Shown here: positions 8,297 to 16,654 of the stretch, in pieces
Position numbering within the stretch: the stretch's first letter is position 1
Layout of the letters: every line of letters starts with the position of its first letter
Assembly: GCF_014638095.1 (NCBI RefSeq)
Contig: NZ_BMFH01000001.1
Coordinates: 496,001-560,000, forward strand
Source of the DNA: Muriicola marianensis
Lineage (GTDB): Bacteria > Bacteroidota > Bacteroidia > Flavobacteriales > Flavobacteriaceae
DNA length: 64,000 bases
Direction of reading: 5' to 3'
The notes under the pieces: generated by a model
Told to the model about the DNA's origin: nothing
Database searches by the model: none
Seen by the model: only the letters and a program-made list of their open reading frames with translations
Made by a program: the position numbers and the translations under genes

Positions 8297-9250
8297 TTAA
8301 TTCTGATGCTCAATGTTCTTGTAGGCATCGATGACTTTTTTGACCAGTTTGTGGCGGATCACATCCTTGTCGTCCAGGTATATCATCTCTATCCCCTCGA
8401 TGTTCTTCAGGATAAGCAGGGCCTCCTTCAGGCCTGAGATAACCCTTCTCGGAAGGTCGATCTGACCGGGATCACCCGTGAGCAGAAACTTGGCGTCCTT
8501 ACCCATACGGGTCAGGAACATCTTCATTTGAGCATGAGTGGTGTTCTGGGCCTCATCCAGGATGACAAAGGCATTATCAAGAGTGCGCCCCCTCATAAAA
8601 GCCATAGGCGCAATCTGGATGGTGCCGTTCTCCAGGTAATGGGCCAGTTTTTCCGCTGGGATCATATCCCTGAGGGCGTCGTAAAGCGGTTGCATATAGG
8701 GATCTAATTTCTCCTTGAGATCCCCCGGCAGAAAGCCGAGGTTCTCCCCTGCTTCCACGGCAGGCCTTGTCAGGATGATCCTTTTCACCTCCTTGTTCTT
8801 TAGTGCCCTCACAGCCAGGGCCACACCTGTATAGGTCTTCCCGGTTCCGGCAGGACCTATCGCAAAGACCATATCGTTTTTTGACATGGCATCCACTAGT
8901 TTGCGCTGGTTGACGGTTTGCGCTTTGATATACCGTCCGCTGACTCCGTGAACCAAAATGTCGTTGCTGTCCTTGGTTGAGGACAACTCGTCCTTCCCGG
9001 TGCTCGTCAGCACCCTTTCAATGACATTTTCATCCAGCTTGTTGTATTTCGCAAAATGGGCAGTCAGCATGCGGAAACGCTTGTCGAATTCGTCCAGCTG
9101 TTCATCGTCTCCATAGACTTTGATCTTGCTGCCCCTGGCAACAATCTTCAGTTTGGGGAAGTATTTTTTCAGGAGATCAATATGTTCATTCTGATGCCCA
9201 AAAAACTCTCTTGGGCTGATTTCTGTGAGTTCTAGCGTGAGTTCGTTCAA
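8297..9250 (-). CDS. phoH: PhoH-like P-loop ATPase
   Basis: This is a cytoplasmic PhoH/PhoL-type NTPase, a family linked to RNA metabolism and often found beside ybeY. The N-terminal KH-like region spans residues 1-110. Walker A is GPAGTGKTYTGVAL near residue 137, and Walker B and sensor residues lie in AFVILDEAQNTTHAQMKMFLTRMG and LTGDPGQIDLP. The length of 317 residues is typical. It heads a phoH-purC operon; a minus-strand promoter candidate lies in the gap to the divergent SAM-hydrolase gene. Confidence 0.93.
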   Translation of the reverse strand: MNELTLELTEISPREFFGHQNEHIDLLKKYFPKLKIVARGSKIKVYGDDEQLDEFDKRFRMLTAHFAKYNKLDENVIERVLTSTGKDELSSTKDSNDILVHGVSGRYIKAQTVNQRKLVDAMSKNDMVFAIGPAGTGKTYTGVALAVRALKNKEVKRIILTRPAVEAGENLGFLPGDLKEKLDPYMQPLYDALRDMIPAEKLAHYLENGTIQIAPMAFMRGRTLDNAFVILDEAQNTTHAQMKMFLTRMGKDAKFLLTGDPGQIDLPRRVISGLKEALLILKNIEGIEMIYLDDKDVIRHKLVKKVIDAYKNIEHQN

Positions 9251-9283
9251 TGAAGTTTATCGTTAATTATATGAGCGTATATA

Positions 9284-9316
9284 AATTTCGCCACCCTGAT
9301 TTTTTGATTAATTTTG
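9284..9316 (+). promoter_or_regulatory. Candidate promoter for the SAM-hydrolase/gldFG operon
   Basis: TAATTTTG at 9309-9316 matches the -7 consensus exactly. The -33 element would be a TTT at 9284-9286 (22-bp spacer), which is weaker than TTG. Confidence 0.5.
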
Positions 9317-9321
9317 ACGTA

Positions 9322-9354
9322 CAAACTTACGTATAAATGAGTTTGGACACCCAA
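9322..9354 (-). promoter_or_regulatory. Candidate promoter for phoH-purC
   Basis: On the minus strand TAAGTTTG (9329-9322) is an exact -7 box, with TTG (9354-9352) 22 bp upstream. It faces away from the SAM-hydrolase promoter; the two -7 boxes are only 5 bp apart. Confidence 0.5.
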
Positions 9355-9374
9355 AAAAATATCAACATTGCTGC

Positions 9375-10205
9375 ATGGCGATCATTACCTTAACTACTGA
9401 TTTTGGCTATAAAGACCATTTTGTAGGCGCCATAAAAGGGACCATTTACTCCGAGCTTGAAGACGCGAAAATTGTTGATATTTCCCACGCCATAAGTCCT
9501 TTTAATATCCAGGAATGTGCTTATATCCTTAAGAATTCCTACAAGGCCTTCCCCAAGGGAACTATCCATATAGTAGGGGTAGATGCCGAGTGCACGGAGG
9601 AGAACCAGCACCTGGCCGTCTATGTAGACGGGCATTATTTTATCCTTGCCAATAATGGTGTCAGCAGCCTGATCACTTCGGAGATCAAACCCGACAAGAT
9701 TGTGGAACTCAAGATTCCTAATCCCCAGCCCGGAGCCTTTCCGGTTCTGGAGATCTTCGTGAAAGTCGCTTGCCACATCGCCAGAGGTGGAACCCTGGAA
9801 GTGGTCGGAAAGAAGTTCGATGATCTGAAGGAGCTCAAGGAATTTGCACCTCGCATCACTAATGACGGGAACACCATTGCGGGGTCCGTCATCTATATCG
9901 ACAATTACGGCAATGTTGTGACCAATATTCAGAAAAGCCTTTTTGAAGCTTATCGCAAAGGCAGGAACTTCGAACTACTGGCGAGGAACAAAAAACTGAC
10001 AAGGATCGAGAATAACTACAGCGACATCATCGACTTCAACCTGGACAGGAATCAGCGGAAAGGCCCCGGTGATTTGCTGGCCCTATTCAACTCGGCTAAT
10101 TACATAGAATTGGCCATTTACAAAAGCGACCCAAATACGGTAGGAAGTGCTTCCTCCCTGCTCGGCCTGGATTACAGGGATACGGTAACCATTAATTTCC
10201 TTTGA
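9375..10205 (+). CDS. SAM hydrolase / SAM-hydroxide adenosyltransferase (DUF62)
   Basis: Members of this family split S-adenosylmethionine to adenosine and methionine using a water-derived hydroxide. The start MAIITLTTDFGYKDHFVGAIKG is the family signature, with the active-site aspartate in TTDFG. IHIVGVDAECTEENQHLAV corresponds to the GVVDPGVGT region and is altered here, which is common in Bacteroidota members as I recall. NNGVSSLI and GSVIYIDNYGNVVTNI are conserved. The length of 276 residues is normal. It is the first gene of a tight operon with an ABM-domain protein and gldFG; a functional tie to gliding is not known. Confidence 0.9.
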   Translation: MAIITLTTDFGYKDHFVGAIKGTIYSELEDAKIVDISHAISPFNIQECAYILKNSYKAFPKGTIHIVGVDAECTEENQHLAVYVDGHYFILANNGVSSLITSEIKPDKIVELKIPNPQPGAFPVLEIFVKVACHIARGGTLEVVGKKFDDLKELKEFAPRITNDGNTIAGSVIYIDNYGNVVTNIQKSLFEAYRKGRNFELLARNKKLTRIENNYSDIIDFNLDRNQRKGPGDLLALFNSANYIELAIYKSDPNTVGSASSLLGLDYRDTVTINFL

Positions 10206-10496
10206 ATGATCACACGCATCGTTAAGCTCCATTTCAAAAAAGAAAATATTAGTAGTTTTGAGCGCATTTTCGGGGAAACCCGAGATGTGATCAGAAATTT
10301 TGATGGTTGTGTACTCCTCGAGTTGTATCAGGATACTGCTGATCCTTCGACTTTCTTTACATACAGCAAGTGGGAAACCGAGGAGGACCTGGAGGCCTAT
10401 CGCAATTCTGATTTTTTTAAAGTGGTTTGGGCTAATACCAAAAAACTGTTCCGGCAAAAAGCCGAAGCCTGGAGCGTTCAACATGTTCACAAGTAA
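10206..10496 (+). CDS. ABM-domain (dimeric alpha-beta barrel) protein, putative quinol monooxygenase type
   Basis: This 96-residue protein has the fold of antibiotic-biosynthesis monooxygenases and YgiN-like quinol monooxygenases. It starts with ITRIVKLHF, continues with FERIFGETRDVIRNFDGC and has the conserved FTYSKWETEEDLEAYRNSDFF stretch near residues 57-77. The start codon directly abuts the previous stop and gldF follows 11 bp later. No catalytic activity can be read from the sequence. Confidence 0.82.
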   Translation: MITRIVKLHFKKENISSFERIFGETRDVIRNFDGCVLLELYQDTADPSTFFTYSKWETEEDLEAYRNSDFFKVVWANTKKLFRQKAEAWSVQHVHK

Positions 10497-10507
10497 AACG
10501 TAGTCCT

Positions 10508-11236
10508 ATGCTCTCGATCTTAAAAAGGGAGATAACATCATTTTTCGCTTCAGCCACCGGGCCCTTGGCCCTGGTTCTTTTTCTGCTGATAAATGGCCTG
10601 GTGCTTTGGGTTTTCCAGGGTTCTTTTAATGTATTCGACTATGGTTTTTCGGACCTGTCGGCCTTTTTTATGGTAGCTCCGTTTGTATTTCTCATCCTGA
10701 TACCGGCCCTGACGATGAAAAGTTTTTCCGAGGAGAGAAAACTGGGTACCCTTGAACTCTTGCTGATGAAACCCCTTCCCGCCTGGAAACTCGTTCTGGG
10801 TAAACTCCTGGGGGTGATCACACTCGGGATCATTGCCCTGATCCCTACCCTGGTCTATGTGTGGTGCATATCCGCACTGGGCACAGAGGCCGGAAATTTT
10901 GATCTGGGTCTGGTGTTCGGGGCATATTCAGGGATGATCTTACTCCTGCTCGCTTATACGAGCATAGGGGTATTTTCTTCCTCCCTGACCGAGAATCAGA
11001 TTGTGGCTTTTCTGTTTGCTGTGATCATTTGCCTCTTTATGTATCTGGGATTTGAAGCTATTTCGGGATTATTCTCTGACGGTATAATCGCTCTCTTTTT
11101 AGAGAATTTGGGGGCCATGGCCCATTACGAACGAATGGGAAGAGGGATATTAGACACCCGGGATGTAGTGTATTTACTGTCTATTTCGTTCTTTTTTGGC
11201 TTTCTGACTGTGATTCAATTAAATCGACGCGCATAG
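10508..11236 (+). CDS. gldF: GldF, gliding-motility ABC transporter permease
   Basis: This inner-membrane permease works with GldA (ATPase, not in this window) and GldG. The 242 residues contain about six membrane spans, and the start MLSILKREITSFFASATGPLALVLF is typical (residues 1-25). The soluble loop has KSFSEERKLGTLELLLMKPL, the coupling segment of ABC-2 permeases. It is followed after one base by gldG. The gldFG pair is found in gliding and non-gliding Flavobacteriia, so its presence does not prove motility. Confidence 0.95.
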   Translation: MLSILKREITSFFASATGPLALVLFLLINGLVLWVFQGSFNVFDYGFSDLSAFFMVAPFVFLILIPALTMKSFSEERKLGTLELLLMKPLPAWKLVLGKLLGVITLGIIALIPTLVYVWCISALGTEAGNFDLGLVFGAYSGMILLLLAYTSIGVFSSSLTENQIVAFLFAVIICLFMYLGFEAISGLFSDGIIALFLENLGAMAHYERMGRGILDTRDVVYLLSISFFFGFLTVIQLNRRA

Positions 11237-11237
11237 G

Positions 11238-12905
11238 GTGAAGAAACGGAGTTTAAAACATTTAGGACTAGGGATCGGGATACTGATTGCGATCAATCTT
11301 CTGTCTGGTTTCTTCTACCTGCGAATCGACCTTACCGAAGACAATCGATTCACCCTGAGTGAAGCCAGCAATGATATCCTGGAAAAAATCGATTCCCCGG
11401 TGATCGTCGATGTCCTGCTCGACGGTGACCTTCCCCCGGAATTCCAACGCCTGAAACTGGAGACGGAACAACTCTTGGAAAATCTCTATAACAGGAATGA
11501 TAAAATCAAATACGGATTCGAAGATCCTCTTGAGGATCCAGCTCAGGCAGAGGCCACCATCGCGCAACTCCAACGTATCGGCCTGACCCCAGCCAATGTG
11601 ACCACGGAAGAAGAAGGGCGGGTTTCCCAGGAACTCGTCTTCCCCTGGGCCATGGTGACCTACAAAGACCAAACGGTGAAGGTGCCCCTTCTCAAAAATA
11701 AACTGGGTGCCAATACGGCGGACCGCATCAATAATTCAATTCAAAACCTGGAGTATGCCTTTGCCGATGCTTTGAGCAAACTAGTGGTCACAGAAAAAAA
11801 GAGAGTGGCCGTGATCAAGGGGAACGGGGAACTCGAAGATCTCTACCTGGCCGATTTCCTCACTTCTATCAGGGAGTATTACAACATCGGGGCCATCACC
11901 CTCGATTCAGTGGAAACAAATCCCCAGAAGGTCCTGGATCAACTTAATTCATACGACCTGGCGCTCATCGCCAAACCTACCCAGCCTTTTACAGAGACGG
12001 AAAAATACATTATGGACCAGTTCGTGGTCAACGGGGGTCGATCACTTTGGCTGATAGACCCGGTGGCTATGGAACTCGACAGCCTGTTCAACGAAGAGGG
12101 CCGGGCACTTGCTTTGCCACGCGACCTGAACCTGAATGATTTCTTCTTCAGATACGGGGTACGCTTGAACCCGGATCTCGTGGATGATTTATATTGCGCC
12201 CAGATCGTCCTGGCCAGCGGTGAGGGAAATGCTTCGGAGTACAACCCCCTGCCCTGGGTGTATTACCCTATGGTGTTTTCACAAAACAACCATCCTGTCA
12301 ATGTTAATATGGAGGCCCTGCGATTCCAGTTTGCGAGCACCATAGATACACTGGAAAACGACAATAAAAAGACCATCCTGGTCCGCAGCTCACCCTTGTC
12401 CAAAAAAGCTATGGCCCCGAGGACCATCAGTTTCGACATCCTAAATTCAGCCCCGGACAGGGACTCTTATATCGAAGGAAATTATCCCCTTGCCGTGCTT
12501 ATTGAAGGCGATTTTCAATCGGCCTACCGCAACAGGATCAAACCAGTGGATCTGAATGGAGAGAGGGAGCAGGGGGGTGAAAATAAAATGATTGTCATTT
12601 CAGACGGGGACCTGATAGCCAACCAACTGAGGAATGGAAGGCCGTTGGAACTGGGGTATGATAAGTGGACGAACAATTTCTTCGGAAACAAGGAATTCCT
12701 CATGAATTGCGTGAATTACCTCCTGGATGATACCGGACTTATAAACATTCGAAATCGAAAGGTAGCTGTCCCCGTGCTGGATCCAGAAAAGATCTCAGCT
12801 CAAAAAACCCGATGGCAGCTTATAAACATTGGAGTTCCGCTGATATTTGTTGCAAGCATATCCTCCCTTTTCCTCTTCAGGAGAAAGCGGCGCTTTGGCC
12901 GTTAG
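11238..12905 (+). CDS. gldG: GldG, gliding-motility ABC transporter auxiliary protein
   Basis: This 555-residue protein has one N-terminal span (LGLGIGILIAINLLSGFFYL), a large periplasmic ABC_transp_aux-type domain and a C-terminal span (LINIGVPLIFVASISSLFLF) followed by RRKRR. FYLRIDLTEDNRFTLSEASND after the first span is the usual GldG signature (residues 26-46). The start is GTG, 2 bp after the gldF stop. It ends the operon; no clear terminator is seen behind it. Confidence 0.95.
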   Translation: MKKRSLKHLGLGIGILIAINLLSGFFYLRIDLTEDNRFTLSEASNDILEKIDSPVIVDVLLDGDLPPEFQRLKLETEQLLENLYNRNDKIKYGFEDPLEDPAQAEATIAQLQRIGLTPANVTTEEEGRVSQELVFPWAMVTYKDQTVKVPLLKNKLGANTADRINNSIQNLEYAFADALSKLVVTEKKRVAVIKGNGELEDLYLADFLTSIREYYNIGAITLDSVETNPQKVLDQLNSYDLALIAKPTQPFTETEKYIMDQFVVNGGRSLWLIDPVAMELDSLFNEEGRALALPRDLNLNDFFFRYGVRLNPDLVDDLYCAQIVLASGEGNASEYNPLPWVYYPMVFSQNNHPVNVNMEALRFQFASTIDTLENDNKKTILVRSSPLSKKAMAPRTISFDILNSAPDRDSYIEGNYPLAVLIEGDFQSAYRNRIKPVDLNGEREQGGENKMIVISDGDLIANQLRNGRPLELGYDKWTNNFFGNKEFLMNCVNYLLDDTGLINIRNRKVAVPVLDPEKISAQKTRWQLINIGVPLIFVASISSLFLFRRKRRFGR

Positions 12906-12921
12906 GTGTTAATAAGTAAGT

Positions 12922-12952
12922 TTTAAGGAAAAGCGCAATTGGAATATATTTG
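12922..12952 (+). promoter_or_regulatory. Candidate dnaN promoter
   Basis: TATATTTG at 12945-12952 is an exact -7 box. TTT at 12922-12924, 20 bp upstream, is the best -33 candidate. The leader to the GTG start at 13079 would be about 120 nt. Confidence 0.55.
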
Positions 12953-13078
12953 TTTGAATCCAACATCGGGTCGTTTTCAGCTATTCCCGGCCTTTTATGA
13001 ATGTCATCTTCGGAAGGTCATTCCCTAGGAAATGAGAAGACGAAATCCGACTCAATTAACGAACTAAACAAAAGACTT

Positions 13079-14197
13079 GTGAAATTCATCGTTTCAAGTA
13101 CATATCTTTTAAAGCAATTGCAGGTGTTAGGCGGGGTCATCAACAGCAGTAACACCCTGCCCATCCTTGACAATTTCCTTTTTGATTTAAAAAAGAAACA
13201 GCTCACTGTATCAGCCTCCGATCTGGAAACCACCATGAGTGCTGAACTCGAAGTAGAATCAGATAATGAGGGCGTGATAGCAGTCCCAGCCCGGTTGCTG
13301 TTGGATACGCTTAAGACCTTTCCCGAACAACCCCTGACCTTTGTGGTGGAAGACAACAACACGGTAGAGATCAGCTCAAGTTACGGGAAATACGCCCTGG
13401 CTTATGCAGATGGTGCCGAATTTCCGAAGGCTGTGGAGCTCGGTAATCCCAGTTCCACAACTGTAATGGGTGATATTCTGGCCACGGCAATTACAAAGAC
13501 CATATTTGCAGCCGGCAATGATGATCTCAGACCGGTGATGAGTGGAGTATTCTTCCAGTTTTCCTCTGAGAACCTAACCTTCGTCGCCACCGATGCGCAT
13601 AAGCTGGTCAAGTACAAACGAACGGATGTCAAAGCTTCGGAGGTAGCAGAATTTATCATGCCTAAGAAACCCCTTAACCTGTTAAAGGGTATCCTGGCAG
13701 GAAGCGAGGAAGAAGTGAAGATCGAATACAACGACAGCAATGCCAAGTTCAGTTTTGACAATGTAGAACTTATTTGCAGACTGATAGATGGGAAGTACCC
13801 TAATTACGAAGCGGTCATCCCGAAAGAGAATCCGAATAAACTCATTATATCCAGGAACCATTTCCTGAGTTCTGTACGCCGTGTATCCATTTTCTCAAAC
13901 AGGACCACCCACCAGATCCGCCTCAGGATCGCAGGTGCCGAGCTCAATATCTCTGCCGAGGATATCGACTACAGCAACAAAGCCGAAGAGCGTCTCACCT
14001 GTTCTTACCAGGGCGATGATATGCAGATCGGTTTTAACTCCCGTTTTCTCGTGGAAATGTTGGGTAACCTTTCTTCGGAGGAAGTGTCCCTGGAACTCAG
14101 CCTGCCCAACCGCGCCGGGATTCTTACCCCGGTCGATGGCCTGGATGAAGGGGAGCATGTGACCATGCTGGTGATGCCGGTGATGTTGAATAATTAG
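13079..14197 (+). CDS. dnaN: DNA polymerase III beta subunit (sliding clamp)
   Basis: This is the ring-shaped processivity clamp of the replicase. I start at the GTG giving MKFIVSSTYLLKQLQVLGG (372 residues), the standard family start. An upstream in-frame ATG at 13001 adds 26 residues without clamp similarity. Three repeated clamp domains are present: the first ends near FPEQPLTFVV, the second contains RPVMSGVFFQFS and FVATDAHKL, and the third contains LICRLIDGKYPNYEAVIP and ends MLVMPVMLNN. dnaA is not adjacent. A degraded copy of the third domain lies 0.9 kb downstream. Confidence 0.96.
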   Translation: MKFIVSSTYLLKQLQVLGGVINSSNTLPILDNFLFDLKKKQLTVSASDLETTMSAELEVESDNEGVIAVPARLLLDTLKTFPEQPLTFVVEDNNTVEISSSYGKYALAYADGAEFPKAVELGNPSSTTVMGDILATAITKTIFAAGNDDLRPVMSGVFFQFSSENLTFVATDAHKLVKYKRTDVKASEVAEFIMPKKPLNLLKGILAGSEEEVKIEYNDSNAKFSFDNVELICRLIDGKYPNYEAVIPKENPNKLIISRNHFLSSVRRVSIFSNRTTHQIRLRIAGAELNISAEDIDYSNKAEERLTCSYQGDDMQIGFNSRFLVEMLGNLSSEEVSLELSLPNRAGILTPVDGLDEGEHVTMLVMPVMLNN

Positions 14198-14361
14198 GAT
14201 AACGTTCTATCCTTTAAACTAATTGAACCCAATTAAGCGGGCTCACCCCTATCTATACATTTTATCCCATTTATCCGCCTTTTATCGAGGATCAGGACTA
14301 ATTGAATATTCCCGAGCGTTTCCTATGAGTCTATATTGACTCTTAGCCCAAATCTACCTAA

Positions 14362-14982
14362 ATGATGAAAAAAGTAACCCTTAGCCTGTTGGGATTGTTA
14401 TTAGTGCTTTCCTGTCAGGTCGATGAATTGGACCAAAGCGGGGATGACCTCAACGCCGTCTATTCCAGAACCGATAAAAAGAACCCAAAGGACGAAAAGG
14501 AATTAATTTCTATATGTCATAAGCTAAACATCGGTAACGACTGGAAATTCATCACCCTCCATCTGCCCGAAAATGCCATTCGCGCACATTTAAACCACGG
14601 AGACTCCTTGGGAGAATGTCCTGAAAATGACTCGGATGTAGATAATGGATTTAATGATTGCAATTGCAGCGGAAATGTCACCCGACTCGACCTGCGGTAC
14701 AATGGAGCCAGGGATGCCGTGATTAGCGTCAGGGGTGTAACAGGAAACAAAGTACTTTACAAGGAACAACTTCGTCCTGGAGACATGTTTACCCTCCACG
14801 GTTTTGAAAAGGACGGTACGATGGGTGCCGAGATTCATCTTTCAGTGGATGGCAAACAAAATGCCGTCATTGATACCAGTTGTACCGAACCGAACATACT
14901 GGGATATACCTATAGCGACTTTACTGTAGAAGGGGGTGCAAGCCTCAATGGGGGAGAGTTTTGCCAGGGGTTGGTGATGTGA
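14362..14982 (+). CDS. Two-part lipoprotein of unknown function
   Basis: This 206-residue lipoprotein has a signal peptide ending LLVLSC. The residues after the cysteine (QVDELDQ) are acidic, which may favour surface export in Bacteroidota. The first module (residues 50-93) has ISICHKLN, LHLPENAIRAHLNHGDSLGEC, a short His/Cys motif seen in many secreted proteins and sometimes annotated only as a repeat. The second module (from NCSGNVTRLDLRYNGA) resembles a secreted beta-domain found in Bacteroidota surface proteins, with conserved CxC and a late cysteine pair. The function is unknown. It lies between dnaN and a dnaN remnant, and is closed by a strong terminator. Confidence 0.75.
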   Translation: MMKKVTLSLLGLLLVLSCQVDELDQSGDDLNAVYSRTDKKNPKDEKELISICHKLNIGNDWKFITLHLPENAIRAHLNHGDSLGECPENDSDVDNGFNDCNCSGNVTRLDLRYNGARDAVISVRGVTGNKVLYKEQLRPGDMFTLHGFEKDGTMGAEIHLSVDGKQNAVIDTSCTEPNILGYTYSDFTVEGGASLNGGEFCQGLVM

Positions 14983-15010
14983 CATTACTTTAGAATTACA
15001 ATTGATAAAA

Positions 15011-15038
15011 AATCCAATCTTTAAAGATTGGATTTTTT
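15011..15038 (+). terminator. Terminator after the lipoprotein gene
   Basis: A perfect 10-bp stem (AATCCAATCT / AGATTGGATT) with a TTAA loop is followed by TTTT, 28 bp after the stop. Confidence 0.93.
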
Positions 15039-15115
15039 GCTTAGGGTTTAATTGACACAAGGAATGGTCAAAAAATATTTCTGAGATTTTTGTTTTCTAA
15101 TCTATTTTAGCAACT

Positions 15116-15334
15116 TTGATATTGAAAGAGGAGTATGAGAAAGTCTTACCCTTTGAAATTATGGAGGTTGAAATACCGAATAGGATCAGCTTCAAATTCT
15201 TGGTTGTAATGATGTGAATCTACCCATCGAATGGGTATACGTGGAAATCAGCCTCTCAAACCGTGTGGTAATCCTAACTCCTGTGTACCGCCTACATAGA
15301 ATGGTACATTATCCTGCCAGAGATGTTGAATAAT
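15116..15334 (+). pseudogene. Decayed 3' fragment of a second dnaN copy
   Basis: Translated with frame changes, this stretch follows domain 3 of the clamp encoded at 13079-14197. NLPIEWVYVEISLSNR aligns with NLSSEEVSLELSLPNR. VVILTPV aligns with AGILTPV. The end, ATGTTGAATAATTGA, matches the dnaN end ATGTTGAATAATTAG base for base except in the stop. Further upstream, ESLTL.NYGG aligns with ERLTCSYQGD, and ISFKFLVVMM with IGFNSRFLVEML. In-frame stops and at least two frameshifts show it is not expressed as a clamp. It was probably left by an old tandem duplication or by an insertion that repeated the dnaN end. Confidence 0.75.
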
Positions 15335-15339
15335 TGATT

Positions 15340-15996
15340 ATGAGGTTTCCCGATCTTAGAAAGGAGTATTCCATAAACGCATTACGAGGAGAGTATTTTA
15401 TAGTAATCTGTGGTATAGTCCTATTACTGCTTTGTGGCTCTATTACTGTCTTCTTTGACGTCCCCTTCAATGTGATGTCTCGGGATCCCCTGGCAGTCAT
15501 CGATACAGATCTGTTGCCTCATATCGGCATGCTATCTAATATCGGGGCCATCCTATGGAGTGTTGGAGCAGGTATCAGCTTTTTCAGCTATGTCGTTTTT
15601 TATGACATAAATGAGGTGACTAACCGGCACTTTCTTTTATACTCCTGTCTCTTTACCTTATTGGTTCTGACTGATGATTTATTTATGCTTCACGATATCA
15701 TTTTGCCGCAGTTTTTTCAGATTAAGGAGGATTATCTATACCTGTTATACCTGGCCTTGATGGGTATTTACCTGTTTAGATTCAGATCCCTTCACCTGAA
15801 GTCAAAATACATCTTATTAATCCTGGCCATCACTTGTTTTGCATTTTCCATATTTGTCGATCAACAATTTCAGGGAAGGTGGCATCCGGCCCGGCATTTT
15901 GTCGAAGACGGATTTAAATTCATGGGAATTGCGTTCTGGACCAGTTATCTCTTCAACATTTCTAGGACTTATGCCCTGAGGCAGAAGGAAATTTAA
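15340..15996 (+). CDS. Multi-pass membrane protein of unknown function
   Basis: This protein has about 218 residues with roughly six hydrophobic segments (first IVICGIVLLLLCGSITVFF). I use the ATG at 15340; a TTG two codons upstream is possible. Charged residues lie inside or beside spans: VLTDDLFMLHDIILPQ in the middle and RHFVEDGFKFMG near the end. The same layout (MDDSLSIHE ... LEDGGELL) is found in the protein at 33011, so the two look like distant relatives. It starts directly after the dnaN remnant. Its 3' end overlaps the convergent HAD gene by 35 bp. Confidence 0.7.
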   Translation: MRFPDLRKEYSINALRGEYFIVICGIVLLLLCGSITVFFDVPFNVMSRDPLAVIDTDLLPHIGMLSNIGAILWSVGAGISFFSYVVFYDINEVTNRHFLLYSCLFTLLVLTDDLFMLHDIILPQFFQIKEDYLYLLYLALMGIYLFRFRSLHLKSKYILLILAITCFAFSIFVDQQFQGRWHPARHFVEDGFKFMGIAFWTSYLFNISRTYALRQKEI

Positions 15997-16654
15997 TTAT
16001 ATCGAGAACGTCCTTTAAACTCGTCACAAAGTATTTCGGTGATTCCATTCTGTCTTTGTCAAAATTCTGAGGGTGTATATTTCTTTCATCTCCGACCAGA
16101 CAGATGGTACCCCATCCCAGTAGATTGGGGGCAATGAAGTCCTTGCTCGTATTGTCACCAATGTACCAGTAATCACCGTCTCCGTATAGTTCTGTAAAGT
16201 GTAAAAAATTTCCTTTCTCCGGTTTTTCAGAGCCGAATTCCTCAGAAATGATTATCTCGTCGAAAAAATTATCCAGACCCAGTGACTTTATTTTATTTCG
16301 TTGCTGAAGAGATCTCCCATCTGTAATCAGACCTATTTTATAAGCGTGATTCTTAATGAATTTCAGAACGTAACTGGCATGTGAGGTAAGTGAAATGTCT
16401 GGCAAGTGTTCTCTATACCATGTCAGAAGATCCTGGACTCCCCTTTTCAATTGGAAATGCTCTATAGTATCCTGAAAAACCTCCGCACCCTTCTCGTACC
16501 TTCCCATCATATGCAAATAGATGGCGGTAAAATCCAGGTCATTTTCAGCAGCAAGTTTACGTGCGATCTCCATAAATGCAGAATATAAAAATTCGACCTC
16601 CGGATAAAGCGTATCATCCAGATCAAAAACGACAATAGTCCTATTTGAATTCAT
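15962..16654 (-). CDS. HAD-superfamily hydrolase
   Basis: This is a 230-residue haloacid-dehalogenase-type phosphatase. Motif I is VFDLDDTLYPE (nucleophile Asp and +2 Asp), motif II is LITDGRS, the motif III lysine is in SEKPEKGNF, and motif IV is WYIGDNTSKDF. A helical C1-type cap lies between motif I and II. It overlaps the upstream ATP-grasp gene by 14 bp, so the two are translationally linked. The pair plus two glycosyltransferases suggests a sugar-phosphate substrate in surface glycan synthesis (inference). Confidence 0.9.
   Translation of the reverse strand: MNSNRTIVVFDLDDTLYPEVEFLYSAFMEIARKLAAENDLDFTAIYLHMMGRYEKGAEVFQDTIEHFQLKRGVQDLLTWYREHLPDISLTSHASYVLKFIKNHAYKIGLITDGRSLQQRNKIKSLGLDNFFDEIIISEEFGSEKPEKGNFLHFTELYGDGDYWYIGDNTSKDFIAPNLLGWGTICLVGDERNIHPQNFDKDRMESPKYFVTSLKDVLDIIKFPSASGHKS

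Noticed and set aside
13001-13078. Upstream ATG as the dnaN start
   Set aside because: The 26 added residues are not clamp-like, whereas the GTG at 13079 gives the standard MKFIVSS start.
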